From Deminuibacter soli (GTDB taxonomy: Bacteria > Bacteroidota > Bacteroidia > Chitinophagales > Chitinophagaceae): a stretch of 64,000 bases of DNA. Where the stretch lies: contig NZ_QTJU01000001.1 in NCBI RefSeq assembly GCF_003412455.1, positions 744,001-808,000 on the forward strand, read 5' to 3'. The notes beneath the pieces were generated by a model. It was not told where the DNA came from. It searched no databases and worked only from the letters and a program-made list of their open reading frames with translations. Below, in pieces: positions 35,291 through 44,344 of the stretch (positions are counted from its first letter, which is position 1; every line of letters begins with the position of its first letter). The position numbers and the translations under genes were made by a program.

Positions 35291-35980
35291 TCAGAATCGA
35301 ATTAAAGAGTATTGAATTGAGAAGCCGCCGGTAGGTGCCCATTTATTGCCGCTGTACCCGTAACCTATGAAAGGGCCAATGGACCAGCGCCCGGGTTGCT
35401 TCACAGGCACGCGAAAGCCGGTCAGGCCAGTGACACGCATATTGGGGTTAAGGCTGAATGCGTCGATGTAAACCTCCTTCTTGCCCAGTCCGAAAAGACC
35501 GGTTTTCTTTGTATAGGTAGTAATTACCAGGGAATCCTGCAGAGTATAATTTAAGATCGGTTTGGCGCCGATGGTCCCCTTTAACGATAACCAACGGTCG
35601 TTGTAATTTAGTCCGTACTCTTGCCGGCCACTATCCAGATAAATGGTGTCTATACGCGGCCTAACTGTTCCACTGGTCGTGGTGGTGATGCCGGTATAAG
35701 ACTGCAGCTGATCGTCTTTGATCTTTAAGATTGCAGTGATGCTGTCGATCTGCTGAGTATACGCAGTCTTCAATAAAGCAATGTCGGCCTCTGCCATAAT
35801 CTTTTCTCCATGCTCGCGCCCTGCTTCGTCCTTTTTGTGCTGCAGGGTATCGTTTTTTGTTTCAACCAGCTTCGTGAGCACCTGGTTCTGCTGCGCCTTT
35901 TTAAAGCAGGTGGTCAACGACATATAGGCAATCACAAGTAAAAGGGCTACTATGATCAACCTTTCTTTTTGAAATATCAT
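35291..35980 (-). CDS. Spanin-like lysis protein with inner-membrane anchor and outer-membrane-like end
   Basis: 229 residues. A single N-terminal membrane anchor (LIIVALLLVIAYMSLTTCF) precedes a charged coiled coil (about 30-95), a beta-rich domain and a final amphipathic beta stretch ending SIQYSLIRF, with C-terminal Phe as in outer-membrane barrels. Such a protein could bridge inner and outer membranes as unimolecular spanins do. It overlaps the holin-like gene by 4 nt and lies 1 nt from the endolysin gene. The assignment rests on topology and position, with no sequence family recognised. Confidence 0.55.
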   Translation of the reverse strand: MIFQKERLIIVALLLVIAYMSLTTCFKKAQQNQVLTKLVETKNDTLQHKKDEAGREHGEKIMAEADIALLKTAYTQQIDSITAILKIKDDQLQSYTGITTTTSGTVRPRIDTIYLDSGRQEYGLNYNDRWLSLKGTIGAKPILNYTLQDSLVITTYTKKTGLFGLGKKEVYIDAFSLNPNMRVTGLTGFRVPVKQPGRWSIGPFIGYGYSGNKWAPTGGFSIQYSLIRF

Positions 35981-36276
35981 CTTTGCAATTTTTCAGTTAA
36001 TGAATCGACGGCCTCAGTCAACCGCTCTGTTGAATCACTCACACGGTTCAGTGCCTCGGTGCTTTTCTTTTCACACTCGACTACGCGATCGAACATTGCA
36101 TCGTGCTTTTGCTCGTACTCTTTGCGCATCGAATCCATTTGGTTGCGCACCTCCCTTAGCTCTTTCATGAAATAGTACAGGAAAAAGCCAAGGGTAGCAA
36201 CCATGGTTAGTTTTTCCCCCCAGTCCGGCAAGGCTAATTCACCGGCGGTAGCAAGCAACACGCATCTTTTAATCAT
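35977..36276 (-). CDS. Holin-like small membrane protein
   Basis: 99 residues from ATG 36276 (MIKRCVLLATAGE). One clear membrane segment (LTMVATLGFFLYYFM, about 25-40) is followed by a long charged coiled coil (KELREVRNQMDSMRKEYEQKHD, then heptads to the end). This resembles BhlA-type single-membrane-span holin-like proteins. Its place, directly before the spanin-like and endolysin genes, supports a holin role. The short N-terminal part is also slightly hydrophobic and could form a second span. Confidence 0.6.
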   Translation of the reverse strand: MIKRCVLLATAGELALPDWGEKLTMVATLGFFLYYFMKELREVRNQMDSMRKEYEQKHDAMFDRVVECEKKSTEALNRVSDSTERLTEAVDSLTEKLQR

Positions 36277-36307
36277 TACTCCTGTTTTTAGAGGTTCGGA
36301 ATTATCA

Positions 36308-39091
36308 CTATCGCAAACCGATATTATAAACCGCCATGTACATTGCATCTGCTATGTATTTTGCTCCGCTTTGGGTCGGGTGAATATCATAGTCGAGTGT
36401 TTCCGTGAACGACGGATTAAATTTATCTGTGTTGTAAGGCTGTGTAAGAATTGCGGATCTCACATCGAAATGTGCCGCAGTCGGCACAACGATAACACCA
36501 CGTGCCTTATATGCTGGCGTGTCAAATAGCGACAGTATGAAGCTATTCCAAACCTCCTGGTTATATTTCGCTCGTTCATAGCTTTCGAAATTGCCACCAT
36601 AGAGTGAAAGGAAATGGCTGCCGGCAAATGTGGGCGTTACGGTGTGCAAAAACACCTTGATAAAGGGATCAAAGGCCAGCACACTTTCTACCAGGTCTAT
36701 CATCTTTTGCCTGACTGAAGGTATATAAGTGTTGATCAAATCATCAGTATAGTTCCAAATTGCATCGTTCAGCCCAACGAAAGAAACAAAGCAGTCAATA
36801 TTCTGACTGCCCGCACCATGCGGCTTATATGATGGGAAATAGTGATTGATGTAATACGAGAAATCAAACTTACCGGTAGATGGGTTGTAAAACTGATTGC
36901 GCGCATAACCATGGCTACGTTGTAGGTCGGTCAGGTTCGCGTCGGTGTCGCCTGTATGCCAACCGTTGGGCTCATTCTCTCCCCAACCTGGGTCCCACTG
37001 CTGATCCGCGAGAGGACGATCCGCACGATAGTAGCCCACAGGCGCCTCTGTATACCATTTGTAAGTTTCGCCGCTCCAGGCATCATCCTTTAACGCCGGG
37101 TCATTTGTTGAGTGCAAGCCAATCATATTGATTGTGGCTGTTGTGTCCTGTTTCAGGAATTGCCCAAAATATGTGCTTACGCCGTACAAATCAGTGAAGC
37201 TGTCGCCAATGGTAACAATGTTGGCCTTCCTGTTTTTTGAAGTAGTCGCATCTTTGTCGATTACATGAAGGGTTATGCGTTTTGCCGCAGCCGTATAAAA
37301 TTGGTATATGTGAACGATCCTGATCTCAATGGTAACGGTACCGGCTTCGTCCGGCGTAACGTCCCATTTATAGGAATAACCATCACCGTACTGCGCATAT
37401 GACCCGTCTGAATTTAGTTTTTGACACCGAACGTAATAATTGCCGTGCAAAAAGGCGTGGCTGAATTTGATCACGTTTGCCCAGTATATGCTGAACAGTT
37501 CGCCCTTGATAAGGTAGATATCAGAAGGCAGCTGTATTTCAAAAGCCGGCTCTTCAATCTTGCTGGCCGGAACAATTGCCTGCTGATAGCTTTCAAAGCG
37601 AGAGTTAACGATGTTCTCCTCCAGTTGCTGACGCTCGATATCAGCCACAGGCATGCTGATTTTGATAAAGGCACAACCTGCAGGCGTAGTAAACGATTTC
37701 ATCGATGACAAGTTTGCAAACCCACTGATGTAGTTTTTGCTTGCATCATAAAACGGCACCTGCTGCGGAACAGTGAATGAGTAAATTGTATTTGGTTTAA
37801 CTGAAATAAAATCACTTACAGCGAAGCTACTGTTCACTTCCAAAGCTCCAGTAGCCTGGTCTGCATAGTAACCCAGTTTCACCGTGCTTTTATTGAAAAG
37901 GTTCTTGGTACTCTGATCGCCAACCGGGAAAAAATTATCAGCGCCAATGATGTTTCCCGCCAATACGCCGAGGTCTTCGCGGTAAACCTGGTAAGGTTCA
38001 TAGTTTTCTACCGCGGTACCCAACTGCAGCTGCTGGTCATCTACGTTACTAACCGGCGTGCTGATACGAACGTAAGCACAGCCGGCAGGTGTAGTAAATG
38101 TGGTGGACCCGCCTGAATTCGGGAACCCGCTGATGTAATTTTTATCGACATCATAAAAAGGAACCTGCTGTGGATATCTGAAAGCATACGTAGTGCCGGG
38201 GCTTACCTCAATGAAATCACTGGCAGTATAGCCGCTATTGGCCGTCAATGCACCCGTGGCGTGGTCGGCGTAATAACCATGTATAACAGCGCTTTTATTA
38301 AACAGGTTTTTGCCTGTTTTGATCCTGAAAGCCTTATCGTTCAAATAAACGACGAATGGCTCGTAACCGGTACCCACCACACCCTCCTGCAGAAGCTGGT
38401 CGTTAAGATTACTTACGCTTGTACTGATGCGAACATAAGCACAGCCGGCAGGTGTGGTGAACGTATTTAATGAGCTTTCGTTTGCAAACCCGCTGATGTA
38501 GGCTTTATTGGTGTCGAAAAATGGTACCTGCTGCGGGTGTACAAAATAGTATGTAGTGTTCGGCTTAACAGGGATATAGTTACTCACACTATAGCCTGCC
38601 AGAGGAACAAGGCCTCCGGTCGCATAATCAGCATAAAAGCCTTCAGTTATATCGCTTTTATCGAACATGTTTTTACCAGGTAACCCTTCGGCAAACGATC
38701 TGCGTACATTGGGGTCCAGGTACCGGTTTATGATTTGCGAATCACCCAGCTGCAAGCTGATTTTCAACTTTTGCCAGCTGCTGCCATTGCCGGAAAGAAC
38801 GAGCATACCCTGCAGATCTTCGTCCGTTACCACAATACTGTTGTTTCCTGGATCTTTGAAAAACGAGTAAGTACCAGGACCGTCGGCAAAATAAAATCCG
38901 TCTGGCACCGCAGGGTTGGTACCGGTGTCGGCTATGCCTTTGAAATTAGCACTCATGGCCGTTCCGAATAAAGACTGCAGTGCAAGCAAAGTTGTTCTGA
39001 ACATTTTGCCAGTAAGGGTATCGAAAACAGAAATACCCCTATCAACAGAAAGGGTCGAATCAAATGGCAATATATTATTGGTCTTACTCAT
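36308..39091 (-). CDS. Large tail protein with three repeated modules and SGNH-hydrolase domain
   Basis: 927 residues. Residues 1-130 look like a virion-attachment part. Three homologous modules follow, at about 140-250, 260-372 and 396-506, each beginning KNxFxKS, with a YYAD-ATG segment, PQQVPF, YISGF and FTTPAGCAYVRIS. A beta-sandwich linker (510-615) leads to an SGNH/GDSL hydrolase: Ser631 in TIGDSFTDL, Asn775 in FVGLNDAIW, and Asp902/His904 in DIHPTQSG. The enzyme probably removes acyl groups from host surface glycans. This is the likely receptor-binding or depolymerising tail fibre. Confidence 0.85.
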   Translation of the reverse strand: MSKTNNILPFDSTLSVDRGISVFDTLTGKMFRTTLLALQSLFGTAMSANFKGIADTGTNPAVPDGFYFADGPGTYSFFKDPGNNSIVVTDEDLQGMLVLSGNGSSWQKLKISLQLGDSQIINRYLDPNVRRSFAEGLPGKNMFDKSDITEGFYADYATGGLVPLAGYSVSNYIPVKPNTTYYFVHPQQVPFFDTNKAYISGFANESSLNTFTTPAGCAYVRISTSVSNLNDQLLQEGVVGTGYEPFVVYLNDKAFRIKTGKNLFNKSAVIHGYYADHATGALTANSGYTASDFIEVSPGTTYAFRYPQQVPFYDVDKNYISGFPNSGGSTTFTTPAGCAYVRISTPVSNVDDQQLQLGTAVENYEPYQVYREDLGVLAGNIIGADNFFPVGDQSTKNLFNKSTVKLGYYADQATGALEVNSSFAVSDFISVKPNTIYSFTVPQQVPFYDASKNYISGFANLSSMKSFTTPAGCAFIKISMPVADIERQQLEENIVNSRFESYQQAIVPASKIEEPAFEIQLPSDIYLIKGELFSIYWANVIKFSHAFLHGNYYVRCQKLNSDGSYAQYGDGYSYKWDVTPDEAGTVTIEIRIVHIYQFYTAAAKRITLHVIDKDATTSKNRKANIVTIGDSFTDLYGVSTYFGQFLKQDTTATINMIGLHSTNDPALKDDAWSGETYKWYTEAPVGYYRADRPLADQQWDPGWGENEPNGWHTGDTDANLTDLQRSHGYARNQFYNPSTGKFDFSYYINHYFPSYKPHGAGSQNIDCFVSFVGLNDAIWNYTDDLINTYIPSVRQKMIDLVESVLAFDPFIKVFLHTVTPTFAGSHFLSLYGGNFESYERAKYNQEVWNSFILSLFDTPAYKARGVIVVPTAAHFDVRSAILTQPYNTDKFNPSFTETLDYDIHPTQSGAKYIADAMYMAVYNIGLR

Positions 39092-39459
39092 TGAAATAGT
39101 ATTGTTGATTTGTCATTATCGTTGATAGCCTGCTGATCAACGTCGATAATATCATTAACAGGGTTAGCTGTTAATGCCTGCAAACTTGCCCCTATTTGGA
39201 GAGCCAGTGTAAAAGCAAACGGGCCGGCCGCTCCGTACAATCTGCCTATTTTTTGGTTAGAGCCGTCGCTGTTCCATAACCCAATGAAAGCAGCCTTATC
39301 ATCAGCAACTCCAATCGCCTGGCCAGTTGCATTATAAACGGTTACCGGAAATTGTGCAACCATATTACCATCTGTAGCCATCATACCTACAATTTTCGGC
39401 GCCTCGGGCACTATTCCCACCGCGATAGGGTTATCAATATATAGATCAAACCGCTCCAT
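39088..39459 (-). CDS. Small virion-associated protein (123 aa)
   Basis: 123 residues from ATG 39459, which overlaps the upstream stop as TAATG; an ATG three codons earlier is less likely. It is rich in Ala, Gly and Val with alternating beta patterns (VAQFPVTVYNATGQAIGVADDKAAFIGLW). It is unrecognised. Position between the portal-side genes and the tail fibre suggests a small structural or adaptor protein. Its stop overlaps the tail-fibre start by 4 nt. Confidence 0.65.
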   Translation of the reverse strand: MERFDLYIDNPIAVGIVPEAPKIVGMMATDGNMVAQFPVTVYNATGQAIGVADDKAAFIGLWNSDGSNQKIGRLYGAAGPFAFTLALQIGASLQALTANPVNDIIDVDQQAINDNDKSTILFQ

Positions 39460-40157
39460 TAATTCCAATCATTTTCATGTTCGCAATTCCTTTTCCTGTC
39501 ATACAGGCCAGGTATCCACGCAGACTTGCGCTGAATACTGATGCCATCGGTTTGCCTTGTGCAGCCTTTGCATGTATAAGTGGGAAAATTGCCTTTGTTT
39601 TCACACAGCCATAAATGCATTGCCTCGATAAGTGGATCGATACGTTCCATCATAAGCTTATCCATTTTCCACTTAATATCCTTCAACTCTACACTGGCCG
39701 CACCCTGGCCCTCGCCTGTGATGCTTTTTGGGTTATTCTGCATTTCACCTTGAGCGGTGAATCTGCTGAAATTGGTGGGGCTGGCGATGAACACTACAGC
39801 TTCAGCGCAAACCTTCCACAGGTATTCATTCCATAGCTCTGTATAGGCTGGCGTCTCCACCAATTCAATTGCGTTAACCATCTGCCCTACACTCAGCGTA
39901 ATTGGCTCTGAATAGTTACCGGCATTTACTTTGGCCGTTAAATCATCAATGTTCACATCGGTAACAATCACGTTTTTTTGCCTGCGGAAATCCTCATACA
40001 GGCCCGCGCAGATGGCAGGCCTTACAAAACGATCCTCTGCAATCTGTATCGACTGCAGCAGCTGCCGGGGATCTGCATCCTGGTTAATTGGCCCCAGGGC
40101 GATTACCTCATCAGTTGTTATCAGCACCCTTCTCGGGAGCGGGTTCAGTCGGTACAT
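39459..40157 (-). CDS. Phage structural protein downstream of portal (adaptor/neck candidate)
   Basis: 232 residues from ATG 40157 (MYRLNPLPRRVLITTDEVIAL), which overlaps the end of the portal gene by 47 nt; a frame extending to 40364 has an unrelated, basic start. It is mainly helical with a conserved-looking LLQSIQIAEDRFVRPAICAGLYEDF and a C-terminal Cys pair (CKGC). Genes directly after the portal usually encode head-tail connector or completion proteins, and this one fits that place. No family is recognised with confidence. Confidence 0.7.
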   Translation of the reverse strand: MYRLNPLPRRVLITTDEVIALGPINQDADPRQLLQSIQIAEDRFVRPAICAGLYEDFRRQKNVIVTDVNIDDLTAKVNAGNYSEPITLSVGQMVNAIELVETPAYTELWNEYLWKVCAEAVVFIASPTNFSRFTAQGEMQNNPKSITGEGQGAASVELKDIKWKMDKLMMERIDPLIEAMHLWLCENKGNFPTYTCKGCTRQTDGISIQRKSAWIPGLYDRKRNCEHENDWN

Positions 40158-41514
40158 CTTTATTGGTTTTGTTGGCTGCGGGTTTAACCTCAGCCAGGTA
40201 AACGCCATCTTTACTTTCATCGGGTGCCAGGCCGGCCAGCTCACGCGCTTCATTGACTTGCATAAACGAACCCGGGTCGATGTCACCCATGAACGAAAAG
40301 GGCATGGCAGACTGGAAAAAGAATTCGTATTCCAGCACGTCTTTTGCGCCAAACCATTCAGCATATATCTGCATAATGGGACGCACCACCTTCTCCAGAA
40401 GTTCGGTACGCAGCGGATTGAGCAGGGTTGCCTCTTTCACGTCATAAATAGACCGGATATATGCACTACCGGTACCGAGGCTGCCAGTCCTGGTGAAACC
40501 TGCTAGCAAGGCATCCCAGTTGTTGGCCGCAATAATCTTTTCCTGCACATGTTTGTCGAATTCAATAAACGAACCTTCCTGCTGTGTGTTATACGGCTTG
40601 AATTCAACATCATTCAACCCTTGCTCGGATGATATCACAGCGATGCGGCCTGTTTTGCCCTCGCCGATGTGGCTCATCATGATCTCCTTTGCATTTTTCT
40701 GCGCCTCTTCCTGCGTCATACTGCTTTTGAAGATCAGCATGCCGCCCAGGATCATGTTGTTGTCGAAATTGTCAATGTTGTACTGGGCAGATTTACCTTC
40801 CAGCACCTGGTGACGAAGGCCGGATACCGATGCCGGAAGGCCGTAGTGTTCCATGCCACTTACTTTGTTCTTAAAGTGCAACATGGTCCGTTTCTCCCCA
40901 TTTTCTTCGAGCCATGGCTTATCGAGTGGATTGTCTGACCAGAGAGGTATTTGCCGGGCATTTTCTGGTATCATCTGGTACCGCTGCTTTGCCAACTGTT
41001 TACTGATCACCACCGCTGTTGGCTCGCTGAAATCGTCAGGTTCATTCAACCTGCAGAAAAGCATGGAGTGCAGGTGCACCTTCATGTACTTTTTTCCATT
41101 CACCTGGCCCAGTACAATTTCAATGAACTGGTTGCCCTGCGTACGCTCACCATCAACAATGTTCTTCAAAACCTCATTGAATGATTCGCGCTTGTTATTA
41201 ACGCTTCTCATCCATTCAAGCAACCCGGGATTTGGGCTTTCTACATCACGTACCAACAACCCCTTACCCACCGTGCTGCGCGCGATGGATTCAATGCATG
41301 CGTTCTGTGTAACCGAAGTCATTCGCGCCTCTAACAGGAGGTTTGGCATGTTGTCTTTGCCTCCCATAAAAGGTATGTACTTGCGGCCCTGTACCACCTT
41401 GAACGAATCACCGCTGAAACGAATGGGTATAGGGTCCTTCGGATCAAGCCGAACCTCATTCCGCACGGTGAATTCCACACGCTGCTGCTTGTTCTGTTTT
41501 TTTTCCTCCAGCAT
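40111..41514 (-). CDS. Phage portal protein
   Basis: 467 residues, the size of HK97/SPP1-type portals. The protein forms the ring through which DNA enters and leaves the head. Features typical of portals are VTQNACIESIARSTVGKGLLV near the start, an Arg/Trp-rich wing (RYQMIPENARQIPLWSD), VSGMEHYGLPASVSGLRHQVLEG, and a C-terminal helical crown (LLEKVVRPIMQIYAEWFG). The tail is Lys/Pro/Ala-rich and disordered. It lies after capsid and protease in transcription order, the reverse of the lambda/HK97 arrangement. Confidence 0.82.
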   Translation of the reverse strand: MLEEKKQNKQQRVEFTVRNEVRLDPKDPIPIRFSGDSFKVVQGRKYIPFMGGKDNMPNLLLEARMTSVTQNACIESIARSTVGKGLLVRDVESPNPGLLEWMRSVNNKRESFNEVLKNIVDGERTQGNQFIEIVLGQVNGKKYMKVHLHSMLFCRLNEPDDFSEPTAVVISKQLAKQRYQMIPENARQIPLWSDNPLDKPWLEENGEKRTMLHFKNKVSGMEHYGLPASVSGLRHQVLEGKSAQYNIDNFDNNMILGGMLIFKSSMTQEEAQKNAKEIMMSHIGEGKTGRIAVISSEQGLNDVEFKPYNTQQEGSFIEFDKHVQEKIIAANNWDALLAGFTRTGSLGTGSAYIRSIYDVKEATLLNPLRTELLEKVVRPIMQIYAEWFGAKDVLEYEFFFQSAMPFSFMGDIDPGSFMQVNEARELAGLAPDESKDGVYLAEVKPAANKTNKDVPTEPAPEKGADNN

Positions 41515-41517
41515 TGA

Positions 41518-41772
41518 TTACTGCTTTTCTGTGTCTGCCGGCTCCTGCGCGGCAGCTTTTTTGCTTTGCTTATCCAGGAAGGCCTGTTCTTTCAGAACAA
41601 CGATTTCCTGATCATCCGGCACTTCCTCGAACATAACCAGGATTGATTGATCGTTGTGTGTTTTGCCCAGCTGCACCAACAGGTGCAGATCGTAGCGTTG
41701 CCCCAACGGAAGGGCGCTGTTATTGAATCCAACAACAGCGCCCTCGTAGGCCTTTTTCAGCTTTATAGCCAT
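41518..41772 (-). CDS. Small hypothetical head-module protein (84 aa)
   Basis: 84 residues, beta-rich N-terminal half (AYEGAVVGFNNSALPLGQRYDL) and a charged, Lys/Ala/Gln-rich tail. It is unrecognised. It is encoded 3 nt upstream of the portal gene and 10 nt after a virion protein, so it belongs to the head module and may be a decoration or completion protein. It has an ATG start at 41772. Confidence 0.6.
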   Translation of the reverse strand: MAIKLKKAYEGAVVGFNNSALPLGQRYDLHLLVQLGKTHNDQSILVMFEEVPDDQEIVVLKEQAFLDKQSKKAAAQEPADTEKQ

Positions 41773-41782
41773 GGTAAAAAAA

Positions 41783-42604
41783 TTAAGGTGCGATAAAAGG
41801 CTTCAGTGCGGCCATGCCACCGGTAAACTCGTAAGGACCGCGCAGGTAGTCGGCCTTCACCTGGAAGTCGTTGCCGTTGAAGTCGGTGAATTTTTTGCCG
41901 GTTTGGAACTTGCTACCGTCCTGACGGAAGCGGAAGCGCGGTATTTCCAGGCTATTCACATAGCGCTCACCGGCTACGAAAATGCTGCCGTCATTTGTTC
42001 TCCATACGAAAACAAGCTGGCAGCAAATACTGGCCAGGTCCAGTTTCTTGGCAAAATTGGTCATCTGCTGGCTTACGCGTGCCTGCCTGGCAGTGATTAC
42101 GTAAGAGTAAGCAGAACTGCTACCGTCTGCGTTTGCCTGGGTGATTTCTACGCCGATCGTATCAACAATGGAATCGATGGGAAACAGGTAGGCGCCTGCT
42201 GCAGGCGATGCAGCACCGCTAAATGTTATTGTAGGTGCAGAGGTGTAGCCTGTACCGCCAGCGGATACCGTGATCGCTGTTACTACGCCGCCGGATACAG
42301 TTGCTGTCGCAGTAGCTCCAGTACCACCACCGCCCGTAATAACAACCGTAGGGGCAGTTGTGTAGCCAGAGCCACCTGCAGTAACACTGATGGCAGTTAC
42401 TGCGCCGGTGGCTACAGTGGCCGTTGCTGTTGCGCCGCTACCACCACGGTAAGCAATGGAAGCGTAACCGGTAGCATTACCATCGGTATCAGCCTCGCCT
42501 TCTGTAAAATTGAAATCGTTGGCATCGCCAACCAGGAGTAAATCTGCACCGCCGACAACCGGGGTACAGGTCTGTTTAAATCCTGATACTGAACAACCTA
42601 ACAT
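41783..42604 (-). CDS. Virion protein with Gly/Thr-rich beta repeats (273 aa)
   Basis: 273 residues from ATG 42604 ([13 protein letters not shown]); a longer frame reaches into the capsid gene. About residues 50-130 hold two copies of a beta repeat ([45 protein letters not shown]), a pattern frequent in phage tail and decoration proteins. The C-terminal part has an aromatic-rich fold ([19 protein letters not shown]). The same repeat occurs in the gene at 43709-44299, where 33 nt are identical. It may be a capsid-decorating or head-stabilising protein. Confidence 0.65.
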   Translation of the reverse strand: MLGCSVSGFKQTCTPVVGGADLLLVGDANDFNFTEGEADTDGNATGYASIAYRGGSGATATATVATGAVTAISVTAGGSGYTTAPTVVITGGGGTGATATATVSGGVVTAITVSAGGTGYTSAPTITFSGAASPAAGAYLFPIDSIVDTIGVEITQANADGSSSAYSYVITARQARVSQQMTNFAKKLDLASICCQLVFVWRTNDGSIFVAGERYVNSLEIPRFRFRQDGSKFQTGKKFTDFNGNDFQVKADYLRGPYEFTGGMAALKPFIAP

Positions 42605-42648
42605 AGGTAAAAATTTGAGGTTTGAATTTTGTTTACTTGTTGAGCGGG

Positions 42649-43674
42649 TTAGAAAGAAAGGCCGACTACTGAATGTTGTGGCGCCGCTATTTCGGTACCG
42701 GCTTTCAGGTGAATCTGGCGCTTCCATACGTTGTCATCATCCGACCACCATACGCGAATCGCTTCGTTTCTTCGTGGGCCACCGCCGTACTTGCTGTCAG
42801 CAGCATAGAGCCAGTTACCACGCAGTGTGAGAATAACAGCATGCTCAACTGTGCCGCCATTCATGGCCGCGAGAACGCCGTTCCATTTCTTCCACTTGAT
42901 CTCAATGCCTTTGAAGTACATCTTCGCAGGAAGGCCGGTTTGCTTTTCCACAACGCCCACAAAACCGGTTGCCAGCAGCCATTCGTAGTATTTATCAGCG
43001 AGCTTTTTGTCTACGTAAAAGGCTTTCAGGTCGTCGTCGAAGTTGTAGAGCAGAGAATCCTGCGCATCATACGCAGTCATCAGCTGATCGTGCGCCTGCT
43101 GTGCGGTGAGCTCGCCGGATGGAATAGTGAAAGTCTGTGACGCCGGGATGGTGCCATCGGCAATATACTTGGCATACTTGGTGAAAATGCCGTCGAACTT
43201 GTTCCAGGACCACATGCCGTTAACATCCGACTGGCGGGTAATATCGCCAAAATACTTGTTCGTGTAGATGTCAGAGGCAACGCCTTTCTCCAGCATTGGC
43301 AGTACCTTCTCGCCAAAGATGTCGAAGTTTTCCTGCTCGTAGTCTTCGAACGCGCCCTGGTAGAACTCTTCCTGGCAGTCTTCGGTAGCTGCATACAACT
43401 TTTCAGTTGTGATATAGCGGGCACCGAGACGACCTACAGGTGAGTAAATCAGCTTACACGTGGCATCACGACGTTTCAGAATGTTTTGGCCGCCGAAGAG
43501 GTCCATAATAGGACGGCTATGAACCACGTCGTCCATAATTTGCCAGTCACCTTCTTCAGGGCTGGGGATCACCACGCTGCCGGTTTCTCCGTCGATAACA
43601 TCAGCGAACTGCGGCATTACGATCAGTTCGTGCATCGCTTTGGGTTCAACGCGGTAAGGAGTTAATTGAGGCAT
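42649..43674 (-). CDS. Major capsid protein
   Basis: 341 residues. Assigned as the major capsid protein by size, position after the protease/scaffold gene, and composition ([19 protein letters not shown] start; [20 protein letters not shown]; long helix [18 protein letters not shown]). It would have the HK97 fold. The C-terminal region contains a strand pattern with [21 protein letters not shown]. Of the head proteins it is the best candidate for the main shell component, but direct family recognition is limited. Confidence 0.68.
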   Translation of the reverse strand: MPQLTPYRVEPKAMHELIVMPQFADVIDGETGSVVIPSPEEGDWQIMDDVVHSRPIMDLFGGQNILKRRDATCKLIYSPVGRLGARYITTEKLYAATEDCQEEFYQGAFEDYEQENFDIFGEKVLPMLEKGVASDIYTNKYFGDITRQSDVNGMWSWNKFDGIFTKYAKYIADGTIPASQTFTIPSGELTAQQAHDQLMTAYDAQDSLLYNFDDDLKAFYVDKKLADKYYEWLLATGFVGVVEKQTGLPAKMYFKGIEIKWKKWNGVLAAMNGGTVEHAVILTLRGNWLYAADSKYGGGPRRNEAIRVWWSDDDNVWKRQIHLKAGTEIAAPQHSVVGLSF

Positions 43675-43708
43675 ATCAGAATTTTAAAATAGGTTTGAGA
43701 ATGTGTTT

Positions 43709-44299
43709 TTATTTTTCCATCACGAATGCGCCAGAGCTCAGGCTGTTCATGATTTTACGAATGCTGCCATCTTTGGCCAGGCCTTTTGTGCTCACCACTT
43801 TCACAGTCATGGCCAAGCCGCGGTCGGTGTTCAGTGTGCTTGTATCGATGGCAACAGTGGTGGCCGCATTGAGGATGTAGCCCTCCACTTTATGACCATG
43901 GTAGTCGTACACTTCTACATCTACAATCTTCCTGCTATCGCCAGACGGGTAGGAAGTATTGTCGGTGATTGTCATTGTACCCTTTCCTCCGCCTGATGTC
44001 ACAGTAATAGCCGTTACAGCACCACCTGATACTGTAGCAGTTGCCGTAGCTCCACCAGGAAGGCTTACTGTGGGAGCAGTTGTGTAGCCAGAGCCACCTG
44101 CAGTAACATTAATCGCAGTCACACGGCCACCGCTGATTACAGCTGTTGCGGTGGCACCGGTACCACCGCCACCGGAAATAGTTACTGCAGGAGCAGATGT
44201 ATAGCCTACTGTATCCAGGGAGAATGCCACTGCAGCATTCAAGTTGTTTTGTGGTGCGGGATAGTAATTGAGAACCCCGCTGTTATCTATCGATTGCAT
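43709..44299 (-). CDS. Virion protein carrying the shared Gly/Thr-rich repeat (196 aa)
   Basis: 196 residues. The central region (about 33-100) consists of the same repeat as the protein at 41783-42604 ([34 protein letters not shown]). It is followed by a Ser/Thr-rich strand region and a short C-terminal fold ([28 protein letters not shown]). It lies between the protease and major capsid genes. It is probably a head decoration or stabilising protein. A 33-nt exact DNA match (44076-44108 with 42354-42386) shows recent exchange between the two genes. Confidence 0.65.
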   Translation of the reverse strand: MQSIDNSGVLNYYPAPQNNLNAAVAFSLDTVGYTSAPAVTISGGGGTGATATAVISGGRVTAINVTAGGSGYTTAPTVSLPGGATATATVSGGAVTAITVTSGGGKGTMTITDNTSYPSGDSRKIVDVEVYDYHGHKVEGYILNAATTVAIDTSTLNTDRGLAMTVKVVSTKGLAKDGSIRKIMNSLSSGAFVMEK

Positions 44300-44344
44300 A
44301 TTGCGCTTTTAACGATTAAAATTTGGTTTCAGTCAATGTTTCAG

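Noticed and set aside
40853-41611. 252-codon plus-strand frame over the portal gene, and a 256-codon one at 41771-42541
   Set aside because: Both are antisense to coupled phage genes, with composition typical of shadows (Ser/Cys/Leu- or Cys/Tyr/Gly-rich).
42190-42460. Regular repeats that could suggest a CRISPR array or satellite
   Set aside because: The period is in codons and encodes Gly/Thr-rich beta repeats of a virion protein; there are no unique spacers.
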